In this document: positions 1 through 7,914 of the stretch, piece by piece | How the letters are laid out: each line of letters begins with the position of its first letter | Numbering within the stretch: the stretch's first letter is position 1 | Origin: Ignavibacteriales bacterium | GTDB lineage: Bacteria; Bacteroidota; Ignavibacteria; UBA10030 | Assembly: GCA_026390575.1 (NCBI GenBank) | Contig: JAPLFR010000002.1 | Span: 1 to 64,000 of the forward strand | Direction of reading: 5' to 3' | Length of the DNA stretch: 64,000 bases | The notes under the pieces: generated by a model | Databases searched by the model: none | Told to the model about the DNA's origin: nothing | The model's input: the letters and a program-made list of their open reading frames with translations, nothing else | Program-made: the position numbers and the translations under genes

Positions 1-36
1 TCGTTCACGTTCTTTGGTGTTCATGGTCAGGTGCAT
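1..36 (-). CDS. Transposase, N-terminal 12 codons only (ISNCY-like)
   Basis: An ATG at position 36 opens a frame that stays open to the window edge, beginning MHLTMNTKERER. It is preceded on the same strand by AAGGA nine bases upstream, a good Shine-Dalgarno at good spacing. A second possible start is the internal ATG at 24. The opening M-N-T-K-E-R-E-R resembles the N-terminus of helix-turn-helix ISNCY-family transposases, where this stretch leads into the HTH. Only a dozen residues are visible, so family assignment is tentative. The frame differs from that of the surface protein running into it. Confidence 0.4.
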   Translation of the reverse strand, partial: MHLTMNTKERER

Positions 37-3000
37 TTCTGGGGTTCCTTTGTGAGTGTGTGCACATACAAGGTACTACCCGTGAACCTGACATTTTCAC
101 TGTCCGCTTAACCTGACATTTTCTGTGCCGTATTACATTGAAAATGAATCCTGCTGGCGCGTTGAGAATAATTGTGGTATTATATTGACCAGCATTGCCA
201 CTCGTTGCCTCTGCATATACTGGACCAGTTATATCTGTCCAAGAACCTCCCGTATTATCTGCGGAGATTGCACTACCGCCGGTCGCTGGAGTTACACTCC
301 CAGTGCCTGCGGCATTAACAGTGATGGATGGACTTGTATTTGCAGTTTTTGCGCCGTTAGTAATATCTGTAGCTGTGATTGTCGGACTACCGACTGTGTT
401 TAGAGTAATATTGAATGTTTGAGTGCCACCAACAAGCGCAGCATTGGCTGGCAATGTAGCGGCACCATCGCTCGAAGTAATACCAACTACATCCGTAGCG
501 GTTACCGGATTCCAACTGGCATCAACTGAATTTACATCTACTTGAAATAGATTACCCACATTGCTTGCTGTTGGTGTTCCTGTTTTACCCGTGGTACTTC
601 CAGGTGCTGCTGTCTCACCCGGAACAAGTATTTGCAGTTTTGTAAACGCACCTGTATTTACCGTTGTGCTGGGGCTTGTGTTGGAAGTCTTTCCACCATC
701 TGTGATATCCATTGAAGTCACAGTAGAAGTGCCCGCCGTCCGGAGTGTCACGCTAAATGTATGAGTTCCTGAAGACAATGCAGCATTCGCCGGCAGCGTT
801 GCATTCAGATCAGATGAAGTGATGCCGACAACATCAGTCGCTGTTGGGATAACGTTCCAATTTGCATCAACTGCATTGACTGTAACATTGAAAGCAGTTA
901 CTGCACTCTGTGCTGTCGGTGTACCTGTCTTACCATTTGTCGTGCCTGGAGCCGCCGTCTCTCCCGGCATGAGTATCTGCAATTTCGTAAATGTACCAGC
1001 AACCACTGTGAGAGCTGGGCTTGAGCTGAAGGCTAAGCCAGTGGTTATATCGGTTACTGTCAATGTCGTCGATTGTAAGGTCGGTAGTGTTACACTAAAG
1101 ACCGTTGACCCGGATGACAGCGCTTTATTTGCCGGCATTGTTGCATTGGCGTCTGTTGAAGTAATCGAAACGACATGGGATGAGTTTGCTACGTTCCAAT
1201 AAGTATCAACCGCGTTGATAGTGACATCAAACGATGCTCCTGCTGTGGGTTGAGATGCTGTTCCAGTTTTTCCATTGCCGGTTGTTCCTGCGTTTGCCGT
1301 TTCTCCAGGTACCAGGAGTAGTAATTTAATTGGTGAACCAGCATTAATTGTTAACGAAGAACTTGCCGGTCCAGAGATTGAACCATCGCCTGCAGTTATC
1401 GTCGTCGCTTCTGCCATCAACAGAGTTGTGGCTAACGTAGTTGTCGACTGACCATTCGTGAAGCTTACTGCTGTTGTATACGTTGGGCTGCCGCCTGGAC
1501 CGCTGTAACTAATCGTCTTTGATCCGCTGTAGGACGTCGTAACGTTAAAGAACTGATCTGTTGCAGTCAGTGAAACAATATTAAATGCAGCGCTGGCCGT
1601 CTGTGCTGTGGGTGTTCCACTCACACCGACACCAGCTGTGAATGTCTGATTGGGAAGAGTTACAACAAGTTTTACAGTCGCACCTGCTGTCTCTGTTAAT
1701 GTTCCGAAATTTGTAGAACCATGACTTACGCCAACGAGTGTCGAAGTACCGGAGCTTGTGATATTTCCACTGGCGAGAGGTGTTCCAGCAGTGGGTCGGA
1801 TACGGATATTCTGCCAGGTCAATGAATTGATGACAGAACTAGTGCTACTTGAGTTAACAGTGAATGATATTTGCGTAGAGGTTGTCGTCACTGCGGATAT
1901 TGTTATATCCGAGCCGGTGCCGCTTACATGTCCAACACTGACTGTCGGTTGGGTACCGCCGGTGTCGAAAATGTAACCTGAGGGCACATTGAGTACAAGT
2001 GTTCCTGTCGTGACTTGACCTGTTGCTCCTTCTTGATATACAGGTCCGGTAAGGGAAGTGTATGTTACGCCAGTGTTATCAGCAGAGACTGCGCCACCCC
2101 CAGTTGCGGCTGTTACAGTTCCAACTGCTCCAGCAATGACCGTAATCGAACCGCTGGTAGATGGTGTCATCCCGGAGTTTGTAACATCGCTGACTGCAAT
2201 CGTCTGACTACCGGTGGCATTTAAAATCACACTTAAAGTTTTCGTACCAGCAGCGAGAGCAGTATTAGGCGGCAATGTTGCGGCGCAACTCGCAGTAAAT
2301 TGGACGACATCTGTTGAATTGACGACGTTCCAGTAGGCATCGACCGCATTAACTGTAGCATTAAATGATGAATTTACAGTTTGAGAAATGGGTGAGCCTG
2401 TCTTTCCTGATGTTGAGCCAGCAGCGGCTGATTCACCGGGCACGAGCAGCTGCAATTTTGTAAATGTTCCTGCGTTAACAGTCTCATAAGAACTGACGGC
2501 AGCGGTCTTCGCTCCATCAGTAATGTCTGTCGCCGTAATAGTAGTTGTACTGCCGCCGGCTTTCAATGTCACTGCATATTGGTTCGTGCCAGAGACGAGT
2601 GCTGCATTCGATGGAAGAACCGCGTTCAAATCTGATGAAGTAATTCCAACAGCATCTGTTATGGTGTTGACCAGATTCCAATAAGTATCAACAGCATTTA
2701 CCGTAACGTTGAACGATGTTCCAGCTGTTTGCGGTGTTACTGTTCCAGTCTTTCCGGATGATGATCCCGGAACCGAACTTTCTCCAGGAAGAAGTATCTG
2801 GAGTTTCGTAAAGGCGCCAGCGTTAACTGTAATGGATGCGGTTGTAGCTGGTGTTTTTGTACCGTCAGAAATATCTGTTGCAGTTAACGTTGGATATTGA
2901 GTTGATTTTAATGTTACACTTAGTGTCACCGTCCCCAACGATAAAGCTGTGTTTGCCGGTAAAATAGCATAGGCATCTGTAGATGTTATCCCAACAACAT

Positions 3001-4426
3001 GCGAAACCGAAGTTATAACATTCCAGTGATCGTCAACAGCATTCACCACCAGGTTAAATGATTCACCTGCATTTCTCGCTGTAGTAAATCCTGTCCAGCC
3101 TTGTGCTGATCCTGGAGCTGCCGTTTGGTTTGGCAACAGAATCTGGAGCTTAGAAAATGCCCCCGGATTCACTGTAATTGTAGGACTTGTATTGGCTGTC
3201 TTTACGCCATCAGTTAAATCTGAGGCGGTAATTTTTTTACTACCAGAAGTTTTCAGTGTAACGGAAAAAGCCTTGGTACCTGCAATTAGATTTGCATTTG
3301 CTGGTAATACTGCATTTGCATCATCAGAAGTGATACCTATCAAATCTGTTATTGTTGTGACTGTGTTCCAATAAGTATCGACAGCATTCGCTGTGATAGA
3401 GAACGATGAACCAGCTGTGGTTGCATTCGGAGTGCCTGTTTTTCCAATTCCTGTCGGAGTTCCCGGATCTGCAGCCTCACCAGGCACCAACAATTGCATT
3501 TTTGCAAACGCGGCCGGATTAACAGTTAGTGCCGAACTTGCAGGGCCAGTGATCGTTCCATCGCTGGCAGTAATGGCAACTGATTCTGCTTTGTAAAGTG
3601 TTGTCGAAAGAGTGGTTGTCGATTGACCACTCGTGAAGGAAACAGATGTTGTATAAGTTTGGTTAGTGCCGCCGGGGCCTGTATAACTGATTGTTTTAGC
3701 ACCGGAATATGAAGCAATAATATTCACGAACTGATCAGTTGCAGTCAGTTTTGCAAGGTCAAACGCCGCACCTGCAGTCGGTGCCGTTATAGTACCGGAA
3801 TTTCCGCTTGCCGCCTTCGTTGAAGCATCGGTGAAGGTTTGTCCCGGTAATGTCACGACAAGCTGACTGAGATTGCCGACAACTTGAGAGAGGGAACCAA
3901 AGTTTGTAGTACCATTTGTAATACCAGTAACGGTTGCTGTTCCTGGGTTTGCTGAAGTTCTTAAGATATTACCTGAACCAGGGAGATTCCCACCATCAAT
4001 AGGTTGAACTTGAACGCCGATGATTGTTAAAATATCTGTTTTATTCGTGCCCCCAATACTTAAGGTTAATGTAATCGTTGATGCAGTTACTGATGTATTG
4101 GTGACAGCGACATTCTGGTTGCCACCTGTACCACCGGTGACTGTAGTTGAAACAGAACCTGGTGTGTTAAATTGCCATCCTGCTGGTGCAGTAAGAATAA
4201 ATGTTACACCTGTACCGGTAGCAAAATCGCCGTTTGCACCTTCGGTTATGACAATGTTCCCAAGTGCCGTCCAGGCAGGAGATGTAGCATTTGCTGCTTT
4301 ATCTGCAGAAATATTTGTTCCACCTGTGGCGGCAGTAACAGTCACTGCTGCTAGAGCAGATTGATCCCACGACAGTACAAGTACTGCAAAGAGCGAAATG
4401 AGCAATATGTGAATTGCTTTTTTCAC
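5..4426 (-). CDS. Giant secreted repeat protein, 3' end truncated by an IS
   Basis: The frame has 1473 codons, of which about 1430 (down to position 137) are native and the rest is read-through into the IS. It starts with GTG at 4426; residues 1-27 form a signal peptide ending ALAA. The body is Thr/Ser/Gly/Ala-rich, predicted all-beta, without Cys pairs or a visible catalytic motif. The module order is: header domain (residues 28-187), a LVVTLPxQTF domain (188-303), four copies of a ~115-residue repeat (305-766), a second header (767-917), a second LVVTLP domain (918-1030), three more repeats (1031-1373), and a third header that is cut at about 1430. A T9SS sorting domain would be expected at the lost C-terminus, so the product is probably not correctly anchored. 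It is likely a surface adhesin or filament protein; this is inference from architecture. It lies 57 bp downstream of two receiver-only regulators on the same strand. Confidence 0.8.
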   Translation of the reverse strand: MKKAIHILLISLFAVLVLSWDQSALAAVTVTAATGGTNISADKAANATSPAWTALGNIVITEGANGDFATGTGVTFILTAPAGWQFNTPGSVSTTVTGGTGGNQNVAVTNTSVTASTITLTLSIGGTNKTDILTIIGVQVQPIDGGNLPGSGNILRTSANPGTATVTGITNGTTNFGSLSQVVGNLSQLVVTLPGQTFTDASTKAASGNSGTITAPTAGAAFDLAKLTATDQFVNIIASYSGAKTISYTGPGGTNQTYTTSVSFTSGQSTTTLSTTLYKAESVAITASDGTITGPASSALTVNPAAFAKMQLLVPGEAADPGTPTGIGKTGTPNATTAGSSFSITANAVDTYWNTVTTITDLIGITSDDANAVLPANANLIAGTKAFSVTLKTSGSKKITASDLTDGVKTANTSPTITVNPGAFSKLQILLPNQTAAPGSAQGWTGFTTARNAGESFNLVVNAVDDHWNVITSVSHVVGITSTDAYAILPANTALSLGTVTLSVTLKSTQYPTLTATDISDGTKTPATTASITVNAGAFTKLQILLPGESSVPGSSSGKTGTVTPQTAGTSFNVTVNAVDTYWNLVNTITDAVGITSSDLNAVLPSNAALVSGTNQYAVTLKAGGSTTTITATDITDGAKTAAVSSYETVNAGTFTKLQLLVPGESAAAGSTSGKTGSPISQTVNSSFNATVNAVDAYWNVVNSTDVVQFTASCAATLPPNTALAAGTKTLSVILNATGSQTIAVSDVTNSGMTPSTSGSITVIAGAVGTVTAATGGGAVSADNTGVTYTSLTGPVYQEGATGQVTTGTLVLNVPSGYIFDTGGTQPTVSVGHVSGTGSDITISAVTTTSTQISFTVNSSSTSSVINSLTWQNIRIRPTAGTPLASGNITSSGTSTLVGVSHGSTNFGTLTETAGATVKLVVTLPNQTFTAGVGVSGTPTAQTASAAFNIVSLTATDQFFNVTTSYSGSKTISYSGPGGSPTYTTAVSFTNGQSTTTLATTLLMAEATTITAGDGSISGPASSSLTINAGSPIKLLLLVPGETANAGTTGNGKTGTASQPTAGASFDVTINAVDTYWNVANSSHVVSITSTDANATMPANKALSSGSTVFSVTLPTLQSTTLTVTDITTGLAFSSSPALTVVAGTFTKLQILMPGETAAPGTTNGKTGTPTAQSAVTAFNVTVNAVDANWNVIPTATDVVGITSSDLNATLPANAALSSGTHTFSVTLRTAGTSTVTSMDITDGGKTSNTSPSTTVNTGAFTKLQILVPGETAAPGSTTGKTGTPTASNVGNLFQVDVNSVDASWNPVTATDVVGITSSDGAATLPANAALVGGTQTFNITLNTVGSPTITATDITNGAKTANTSPSITVNAAGTGSVTPATGGSAISADNTGGSWTDITGPVYAEATSGNAGQYNTTIILNAPAGFIFNVIRHRKCQVKRTVKMSGSRVVPCMCTHSQRNPRNAPDHEHQRT
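85..123. repeat. 14-bp direct repeat at the IS terminus
   Basis: The sequence AACCTGACATTTTC occurs at 85-98 and again at 110-123, a 25-bp period. Repeated short boxes just inside an element end are typical of transposase binding sites in several IS families. They lie between the transposase start (36) and the point where the interrupted gene becomes recognisable (137). Confidence 0.6.
308..1336 (-). repeat. Three further copies of the ~115-residue repeat
   Basis: Codons 1031-1373 carry copies five to seven of the same unit, with the NAVD/NSVD and GITSxD landmarks conserved. Copies 6 and 7 are the most alike (shared FTKLQILxPGETAAPG start). The block is separated from the first four copies by a repeated header plus a LVVTLP domain, so the gene is organised as super-modules of header, spacer domain and 3-4 repeats. 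Confidence 0.85.
2129..3514 (-). repeat. Four tandem ~115-residue repeats in the surface protein
   Basis: Codons 305-766 encode four consecutive copies of a unit that starts F[AST]KLQ[IL]L[VL]P, has a central NAVDxxWN, then VGITSxDxxAxLP, and ends with a TATDITDGxKT...ITVNAG segment. Individual copies differ at many positions, so this is an old protein-level repeat and not a recent DNA duplication. Confidence 0.85.
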
Positions 4427-4483
4427 TTTGTTAGAATCTGAATATGCTCTTTTGTTTCATTATTGATTCCATTGTTGAATACA

Positions 4484-4888
4484 TCATGCCGCGTAAGCAC
4501 TGGCTACCATTGGCTGCATATGCGAATGCTGCTCGCTGGAAAGAATGGAGAGAAGCGCACTCTTCATCGAGGTTTTCGCAATAAATCCATCGGCAAAATC
4601 CTGTGTGTTCCTGCGATAGAACTCGCTCGGATCCATCGAGAGAATAAATACTTTCGTGCCGGGCCATCGATTTTTGATCGCCTTCGTTGCTTCAATGCCA
4701 TTCTGCTTCGGCATGTGAATATCCATCAGAACGAGATCGGGGTGAAACCGTTCTGCCTGTTCGACTGCTTCCTGCCCATCGATGGCTTCTCCGACTACTT
4801 CTATATCTTTTTGCGCTCTCAAAAACGCAATTAAGATCCGACGGAAACTGTCGTGATCATCGGCTAAAAGAACTTTGAGTTTGTACAT
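4484..4888 (-). CDS. Receiver-only response regulator
   Basis: A 134-residue protein consisting of a CheY-like receiver domain. The acidic pocket is D10-D11, the phosphoacceptor is D56 (in VLMDIHMP), S84 takes the Thr/Ser position and K105 is the conserved lysine. The EAIDGQEA and NGIEATKAI stretches match NarL/FixJ-type receivers, but there is no LuxR-type HTH: only about 25 unstructured residues follow. The start is firm, with AAGGAG seven bases before ATG. It follows another receiver-only gene by 27 bp and precedes the giant surface protein. Without an output domain it probably acts by protein contact or as a phosphate sink; no cognate kinase is adjacent. Confidence 0.9.
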   Translation of the reverse strand: MYKLKVLLADDHDSFRRILIAFLRAQKDIEVVGEAIDGQEAVEQAERFHPDLVLMDIHMPKQNGIEATKAIKNRWPGTKVFILSMDPSEFYRRNTQDFADGFIAKTSMKSALLSILSSEQHSHMQPMVASAYAA

Positions 4889-4915
4889 GGTATTACTCCT
4901 TATTGTTGGTTTTTA

Positions 4916-5326
4916 TTATTTGATAATTTGTAATTCATAGTCACTAGGAATACTTTGCTGCTCCCTCTGAACACTGAATGTCGCTTCGAGCGATGGCTTC
5001 ATTGAACCTTTGAGTATAAATCCATCCGCGCGCGCTTCAAGTGCCTGCTTGCGATACATCGGATCGTCATGATTCGTGGCAATAAGCACTTTCGTTTCCG
5101 GCCATCGCTGTTTGATAATCCGCGTAGCCTCAATTCCATTCATCAAAGGCATCGAGATATCCATCAGCACAACATCGGGAAAAAGTTTCTCTACTTTCTT
5201 GATTGCGTCATCGCCGTCTATCGCTTCTCCAACAACTGAGACATTCGGCAATCGATCAAGAAAATCATGGACGACTTTCCGAAAATCTCGGTGGTCATCA
5301 GCGATAAGAACTTTGATTCTGTTCAT
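4916..5326 (-). CDS. Receiver-only response regulator
   Basis: A 136-residue CheY-like receiver, paralogous to the gene just downstream (shared VVGEAIDG, VLMDI.MP, NGIEAT, RWP.TKV, DGFI.K, SMK.SL). D10-D11 and D56 form the phosphorylation pocket; a Thr in the LIATNHDD segment and a Lys in GFILKGSMK complete it. No DNA-binding domain follows. GAAGGG lies about nine bases upstream of ATG. It is the first gene of a probable unit with the second regulator and the giant surface protein; the promoter should lie in 5327-5450, a region with several TACCGTA-type palindromes. Confidence 0.9.
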   Translation of the reverse strand: MNRIKVLIADDHRDFRKVVHDFLDRLPNVSVVGEAIDGDDAIKKVEKLFPDVVLMDISMPLMNGIEATRIIKQRWPETKVLIATNHDDPMYRKQALEARADGFILKGSMKPSLEATFSVQREQQSIPSDYELQIIK

Positions 5327-5450
5327 ACTCTTTTTCCCTTCTGAAAAATGAGAATACTCCTTTAATTACTGGGGATAATATAGCATTGGGGTAGTTGTGA
5401 CGAATCAATTGATCACCGTATTTTGAAGAATACAGGGATTACCGTAGGCG

Positions 5451-5487
5451 TCTACGGTAAATACCGTAATTATACGCTTGAGGTTAC
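5451..5487. repeat. Left inverted repeat of the IS1595-type element
   Basis: Reverse-complementary to 7861-7897 with four mismatches. The core is a perfect 20-mer at 5462-5481 matching 7867-7886. It contains the near-palindrome ACGGTAAATACCGT. A further ACCGTA/TACGGT pair lies just outside (5441-5458). Confidence 0.75.
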
Positions 5488-5622
5488 TAAATGACGCCGA
5501 TATTAGCCAAAAATGACAGAGTAATACCAAATGTATTTAAGAAACGATTCGGGGTGTCAAGGGAAACTTATGTGAACGATATGGGTGATTGGTTACTTTG
5601 GGGTGGAGATATTCCCGGTTGG

Positions 5623-6018
5623 CTACCGCAAAAGTATAAGAAGCAGTATAAACATCTCGATAAACAAAAACGATTGAACAATAGATTCTATTCGTACAAT
5701 GACGCCACTCTCGGAGATTCTTTTTTCTATAGTCTCATGCAAGATTTTCTCGGTCATAGTATCTATGATTTCATAATCGTCAAAAATCTGTTCATAAAGC
5801 TCTTTGGTTTTCAAAAAGCTCCACACGATGAGCCAACAAGAGAACACAGAAAAGAGAACCAAAAGAAGGATAAGAAGATGATTCCCTGTGGCAGAAAGTA
5901 AATAAATAGCAGAGAATACGCTAAGAAGTATTCCATTAATTGTCAGGAGCGCACCCCAGTACATATATCTTGATTCACGTATAATTTGAGAATATTGAGT
6001 GCGGGATTTTTCGGACAT
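5623..6018 (-). CDS. Small three-helix membrane protein (IS passenger)
   Basis: A 131-residue protein with predicted membrane segments at about 21-43, 46-69 and 112-130. A charged amphipathic linker (70-110) lies between helices two and three. It begins MSEKSRTQYSQII. No enzyme motif is visible. Two close N-terminal helices plus a helical cytoplasmic part recall SLATT-type membrane effectors, but this is a shape resemblance only. It is the last gene of the passenger operon, 40 bp after the 55-residue gene. The opposite strand is also open for 136 codons (5491-5901), but that product runs from outside the element and looks spurious. Confidence 0.6.
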   Translation of the reverse strand: MSEKSRTQYSQIIRESRYMYWGALLTINGILLSVFSAIYLLSATGNHLLILLLVLFSVFSCWLIVWSFLKTKELYEQIFDDYEIIDTMTEKILHETIEKRISESGVIVRIESIVQSFLFIEMFILLLILLR

Positions 6019-6058
6019 TTGAGATTACTCTTATGAATAAAGAAAATAAAAATATTCT

Positions 6059-6226
6059 TTACTGTTTCGGTAATTTAATCTCTTGCGGATTTACCCGAAC
6101 AATACGCTGTATGAACTCATGGAAAGGTATGGCTTTTCCTTTCATGTTTCCATCGAAGATCATTTCAATCTTTGTTTTGCGTCCGCGTTTAGTGGCATGT
6201 TTATTCGTTGGTTTGGGTTTGTTCAT
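6059..6226 (-). CDS. 55-residue basic protein, translationally coupled
   Basis: ATG at 6226 overlaps the stop of the upstream gene as ATGA; the stop codon is at 6059-6061. The N-terminal half is Lys/Arg-rich (MNKPKPTNKHATKRGRKTK). The C-terminal half contains FHEFIQRIVRVNPQEIKLPKQ-type residues, a short amphipathic segment followed by a fixed tail. A second copy of the tail survives at 8658-8711, where six of seven codon differences are silent in this frame. That supports coding on this strand rather than the opposite one. The function is unknown; small basic proteins with a V-x-x-x-E tail commonly accompany other small genes, and a partner or antitoxin-like role is possible but untested. Confidence 0.7.
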   Translation of the reverse strand: MNKPKPTNKHATKRGRKTKIEMIFDGNMKGKAIPFHEFIQRIVRVNPQEIKLPKQ

Positions 6227-6864
6227 GTGTCTGACCTTATGGGGAGTTCTGTGAGATGACCTTTTATATATGCCTGAAGAATTACCTGAAAATTTGTATG
6301 GATAGCATCAAGAGTAACTACGTCCACCTCAAAATGCTCTTTGCACAATCGGCACTTAAATTCAATAATACTATAGCGCATACCCATTGCTCTTTTTTCT
6401 TTGGCGAGCATTTGCACATGATGTTTGGAACAGTAACAACCATCGTAAATTTTTCCGCTATTGGCATGATACATAAAGGTAATATTATCGAAAGTATGGA
6501 ATTTTTCAGGTTGAATGGGTTCTTTTTGTACAGGTTTAAAGATCGACGTTTCTTCTTCTTTAATCGGATTAATAGATTCAACTTCGTTTGGTTTGCTGAG
6601 AGATTTTTTTGTTCGTATGCCTAAAAGGAACATGAATGAACTCACAAGTATTATATAAAACACTACAAATAATATCTCTATTGTACCCCATCGCATTATT
6701 GGTTTGGTCAGGATATTTATTAAATGATTTCTTATCCAAGAAAAAAGAAATACGAGAGTGCCTATCCCAATCGAAGAACATACACTCCAGAGAATATATC
6801 CATAGGCACTTTCTTCAACTGATTTATACAGCCGTTGTTTTCGTATTTTTAACCAGTTGTTCAA
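6223..6864 (-). CDS. Two-helix membrane protein with zinc-ribbon tail (IS passenger)
   Basis: A 213-residue protein with predicted membrane helices at about 22-43 and 61-82, then a charged linker (84-125). A C-terminal soluble domain carries C143-x-C145, H148-H149 and C171-x2-C174, a likely zinc-binding ribbon. No family is recognised. It starts 33 bp after the transposase stop and overlaps the 55-residue gene by four bases, so it belongs to the element's operon. It may be a membrane sensor or effector; only the topology and Cys pattern support this. Confidence 0.7.
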   Translation of the reverse strand: MNNWLKIRKQRLYKSVEESAYGYILWSVCSSIGIGTLVFLFSWIRNHLINILTKPIMRWGTIEILFVVFYIILVSSFMFLLGIRTKKSLSKPNEVESINPIKEEETSIFKPVQKEPIQPEKFHTFDNITFMYHANSGKIYDGCYCSKHHVQMLAKEKRAMGMRYSIIEFKCRLCKEHFEVDVVTLDAIHTNFQVILQAYIKGHLTELPIRSDT

Positions 6865-6897
6865 TTGCTTATTTGATCGTATTTATTTTGAATTATT

Positions 6898-7812
6898 CTA
6901 TTTATTAATCAAGGCTCTATATGTCAATCTTCCTTCACATGCGCCTAACAATAAACCAAATCTTACAGAGTCATTTTGTTTGCGAGAATTGTAGCGATAT
7001 TCAAACTCTTCGCAGTATCTATGTAAATGTTTTTTAGAGGTATGATGATATATACCAACAATACCGCGTTTAAGCAAGCTCCAAAATCCTTCAATGGTGT
7101 TTGTGTGAATGATACCATCAACGTATTTGTGTGCGCTATGGTTAATAACTTTATGATCTTTGAACTCTTTATCCAGTCCTTTGTATGCAGTGTAGTTGTC
7201 TGTCATAAGGGTAGAATCGGGAGTTACACCTTTTCTGATAATTGGCTTTATGGTTTCTGCTTTAACGTTTGGAATAGTTTCTATTCGAGCATTTCCACCG
7301 CGTTCCACCATACCAAAGACCGGGGATTTTTCTGGATTGAATCCTTTGCCATAACCGTGTCTTGTACCGCCAATAAAGGTTTCATCAACTTCAACGATAC
7401 CACCAAGAGGTTTTTCAAAAGAACCCGTTGTCATGGTAAGCCTTATTCTATGCAACATGTGCCAAGCAGTAGCTTGACGAACACTAATATCTTTAGCAAG
7501 CTGGCAGGAAGAAATACCTTTCTTGTGTGCAGACACAACGAACATCGCATGAAACCACTTCTGCAAAGGAAGTGCGGAATCCTCGAAAATAGTGCCAACT
7601 TTAACAGAAAACGGCTTTTTGCAAGCAGAGCATTTAAAGAGTTTTCCACCTTGAATCTTATACATCTTCTCAGTGCTTCCGCAATGGACGCATACGGGCT
7701 TATCTCCCCATCTGGATTGAATAAGAAACTCTCTACAAGATTCTTCAGTAGGGAATCGTTTAATGAGTTGAAGCAGGTTATTGATCTTGGGTTCTTCGAT
7801 TGTCTTTTTCAT
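6898..7812 (-). CDS. IS1595-family transposase
   Basis: A 304-residue full-length transposase. The N-terminal zinc ribbon has C41-x2-C44 and C61-x2-C64. It is followed by an HTH-like segment (about 97-122) and a DDE/DDN-type catalytic domain with D143 in VDETFIGG, D205 in TDNYTAYK, and the N238-x2-E241 region in HTNTIEGFWSLLK. The C-terminal GIYHHTSKKHLHRYCEEF block is characteristic of the IS1595/ISSpo3-like group. All landmarks are intact, so the protein should be active. It is the first gene of a four-gene unit inside inverted repeats. Confidence 0.95.
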   Translation of the reverse strand: MKKTIEEPKINNLLQLIKRFPTEESCREFLIQSRWGDKPVCVHCGSTEKMYKIQGGKLFKCSACKKPFSVKVGTIFEDSALPLQKWFHAMFVVSAHKKGISSCQLAKDISVRQATAWHMLHRIRLTMTTGSFEKPLGGIVEVDETFIGGTRHGYGKGFNPEKSPVFGMVERGGNARIETIPNVKAETIKPIIRKGVTPDSTLMTDNYTAYKGLDKEFKDHKVINHSAHKYVDGIIHTNTIEGFWSLLKRGIVGIYHHTSKKHLHRYCEEFEYRYNSRKQNDSVRFGLLLGACEGRLTYRALINK

Positions 7813-7860
7813 GGTCGTTTCCTTGAGTTTTTAACTACACAAATATACAACAATTCTCTG

Positions 7861-7914
7861 GTAATGTCAAGCGTATAATTACGGTAAATACCGTAGATGT
7901 ATGCCTGATGTTAC
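7861..7914. repeat. Right inverted repeat lying in a 54-bp imperfect palindrome
   Basis: Bases 7861-7897 are the inverted partner of the left end. The sequence continues past it as an imperfect palindrome centred on ACGGTAAATACCGT, with outer arms beginning GTAA and ending TTAC. The part 7881-7916 is also a direct repeat of 5455-5490 (31/37 positions by eye). The site is 50 bp upstream of the transposase start, so it may also be its operator. Confidence 0.65.

Larger units (their letters stand above)
1..134 (-). mobile_element. End of an insertion sequence running off the left edge
   Basis: The reading frame of the large surface protein stops resembling its own repeats at about position 137 and continues into unrelated Arg/Lys/His-rich residues. 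From there to the left edge the DNA reads, on the minus strand, as an IS terminus: a 14-bp sequence present twice, a leader with a ribosome binding site, and the start of a new gene. The exact IS boundary (about 121-136) cannot be fixed because the other end and the target duplication are outside the window. The layout fits ISNCY-type elements; the family is an inference from the first residues of the new gene. Confidence 0.6.
5451..7897 (-). mobile_element. IS1595-family element with three passenger genes
   Basis: A 37-bp imperfect inverted repeat (33/37 identical by eye) brackets four same-strand genes. They are, in transcription order, the transposase (6898-7812), a zinc-ribbon membrane protein (6223-6864), a 55-residue protein (6059-6226) and a small membrane protein (5623-6018). 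Gaps are 33, -4 and 40 bp, so one transcript from a promoter near the right end could cover all four. IS1595-family elements with passenger genes are known. The 8-bp flanks (5443-5450 and 7898-7905) agree at only five positions, so the target duplication is decayed or the true tips differ slightly. Confidence 0.65.

Noticed and set aside
5491-5901. 136-codon frame on the plus strand
   Set aside because: It starts outside the element and overlaps the small membrane gene on the other strand; the composition is Lys-rich without family features, whereas the minus frame gives clean membrane helices.
6033-6254. 73-codon frame on the plus strand opposite the 55-residue gene
   Set aside because: Changes between the two copies are silent in the minus frame and not in this one, and the minus frame is coupled to the gene before it.
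5443-7905. 8-bp target duplication of the IS1595-type element
   Set aside because: The two flanks agree at only five of eight positions; not enough to call.
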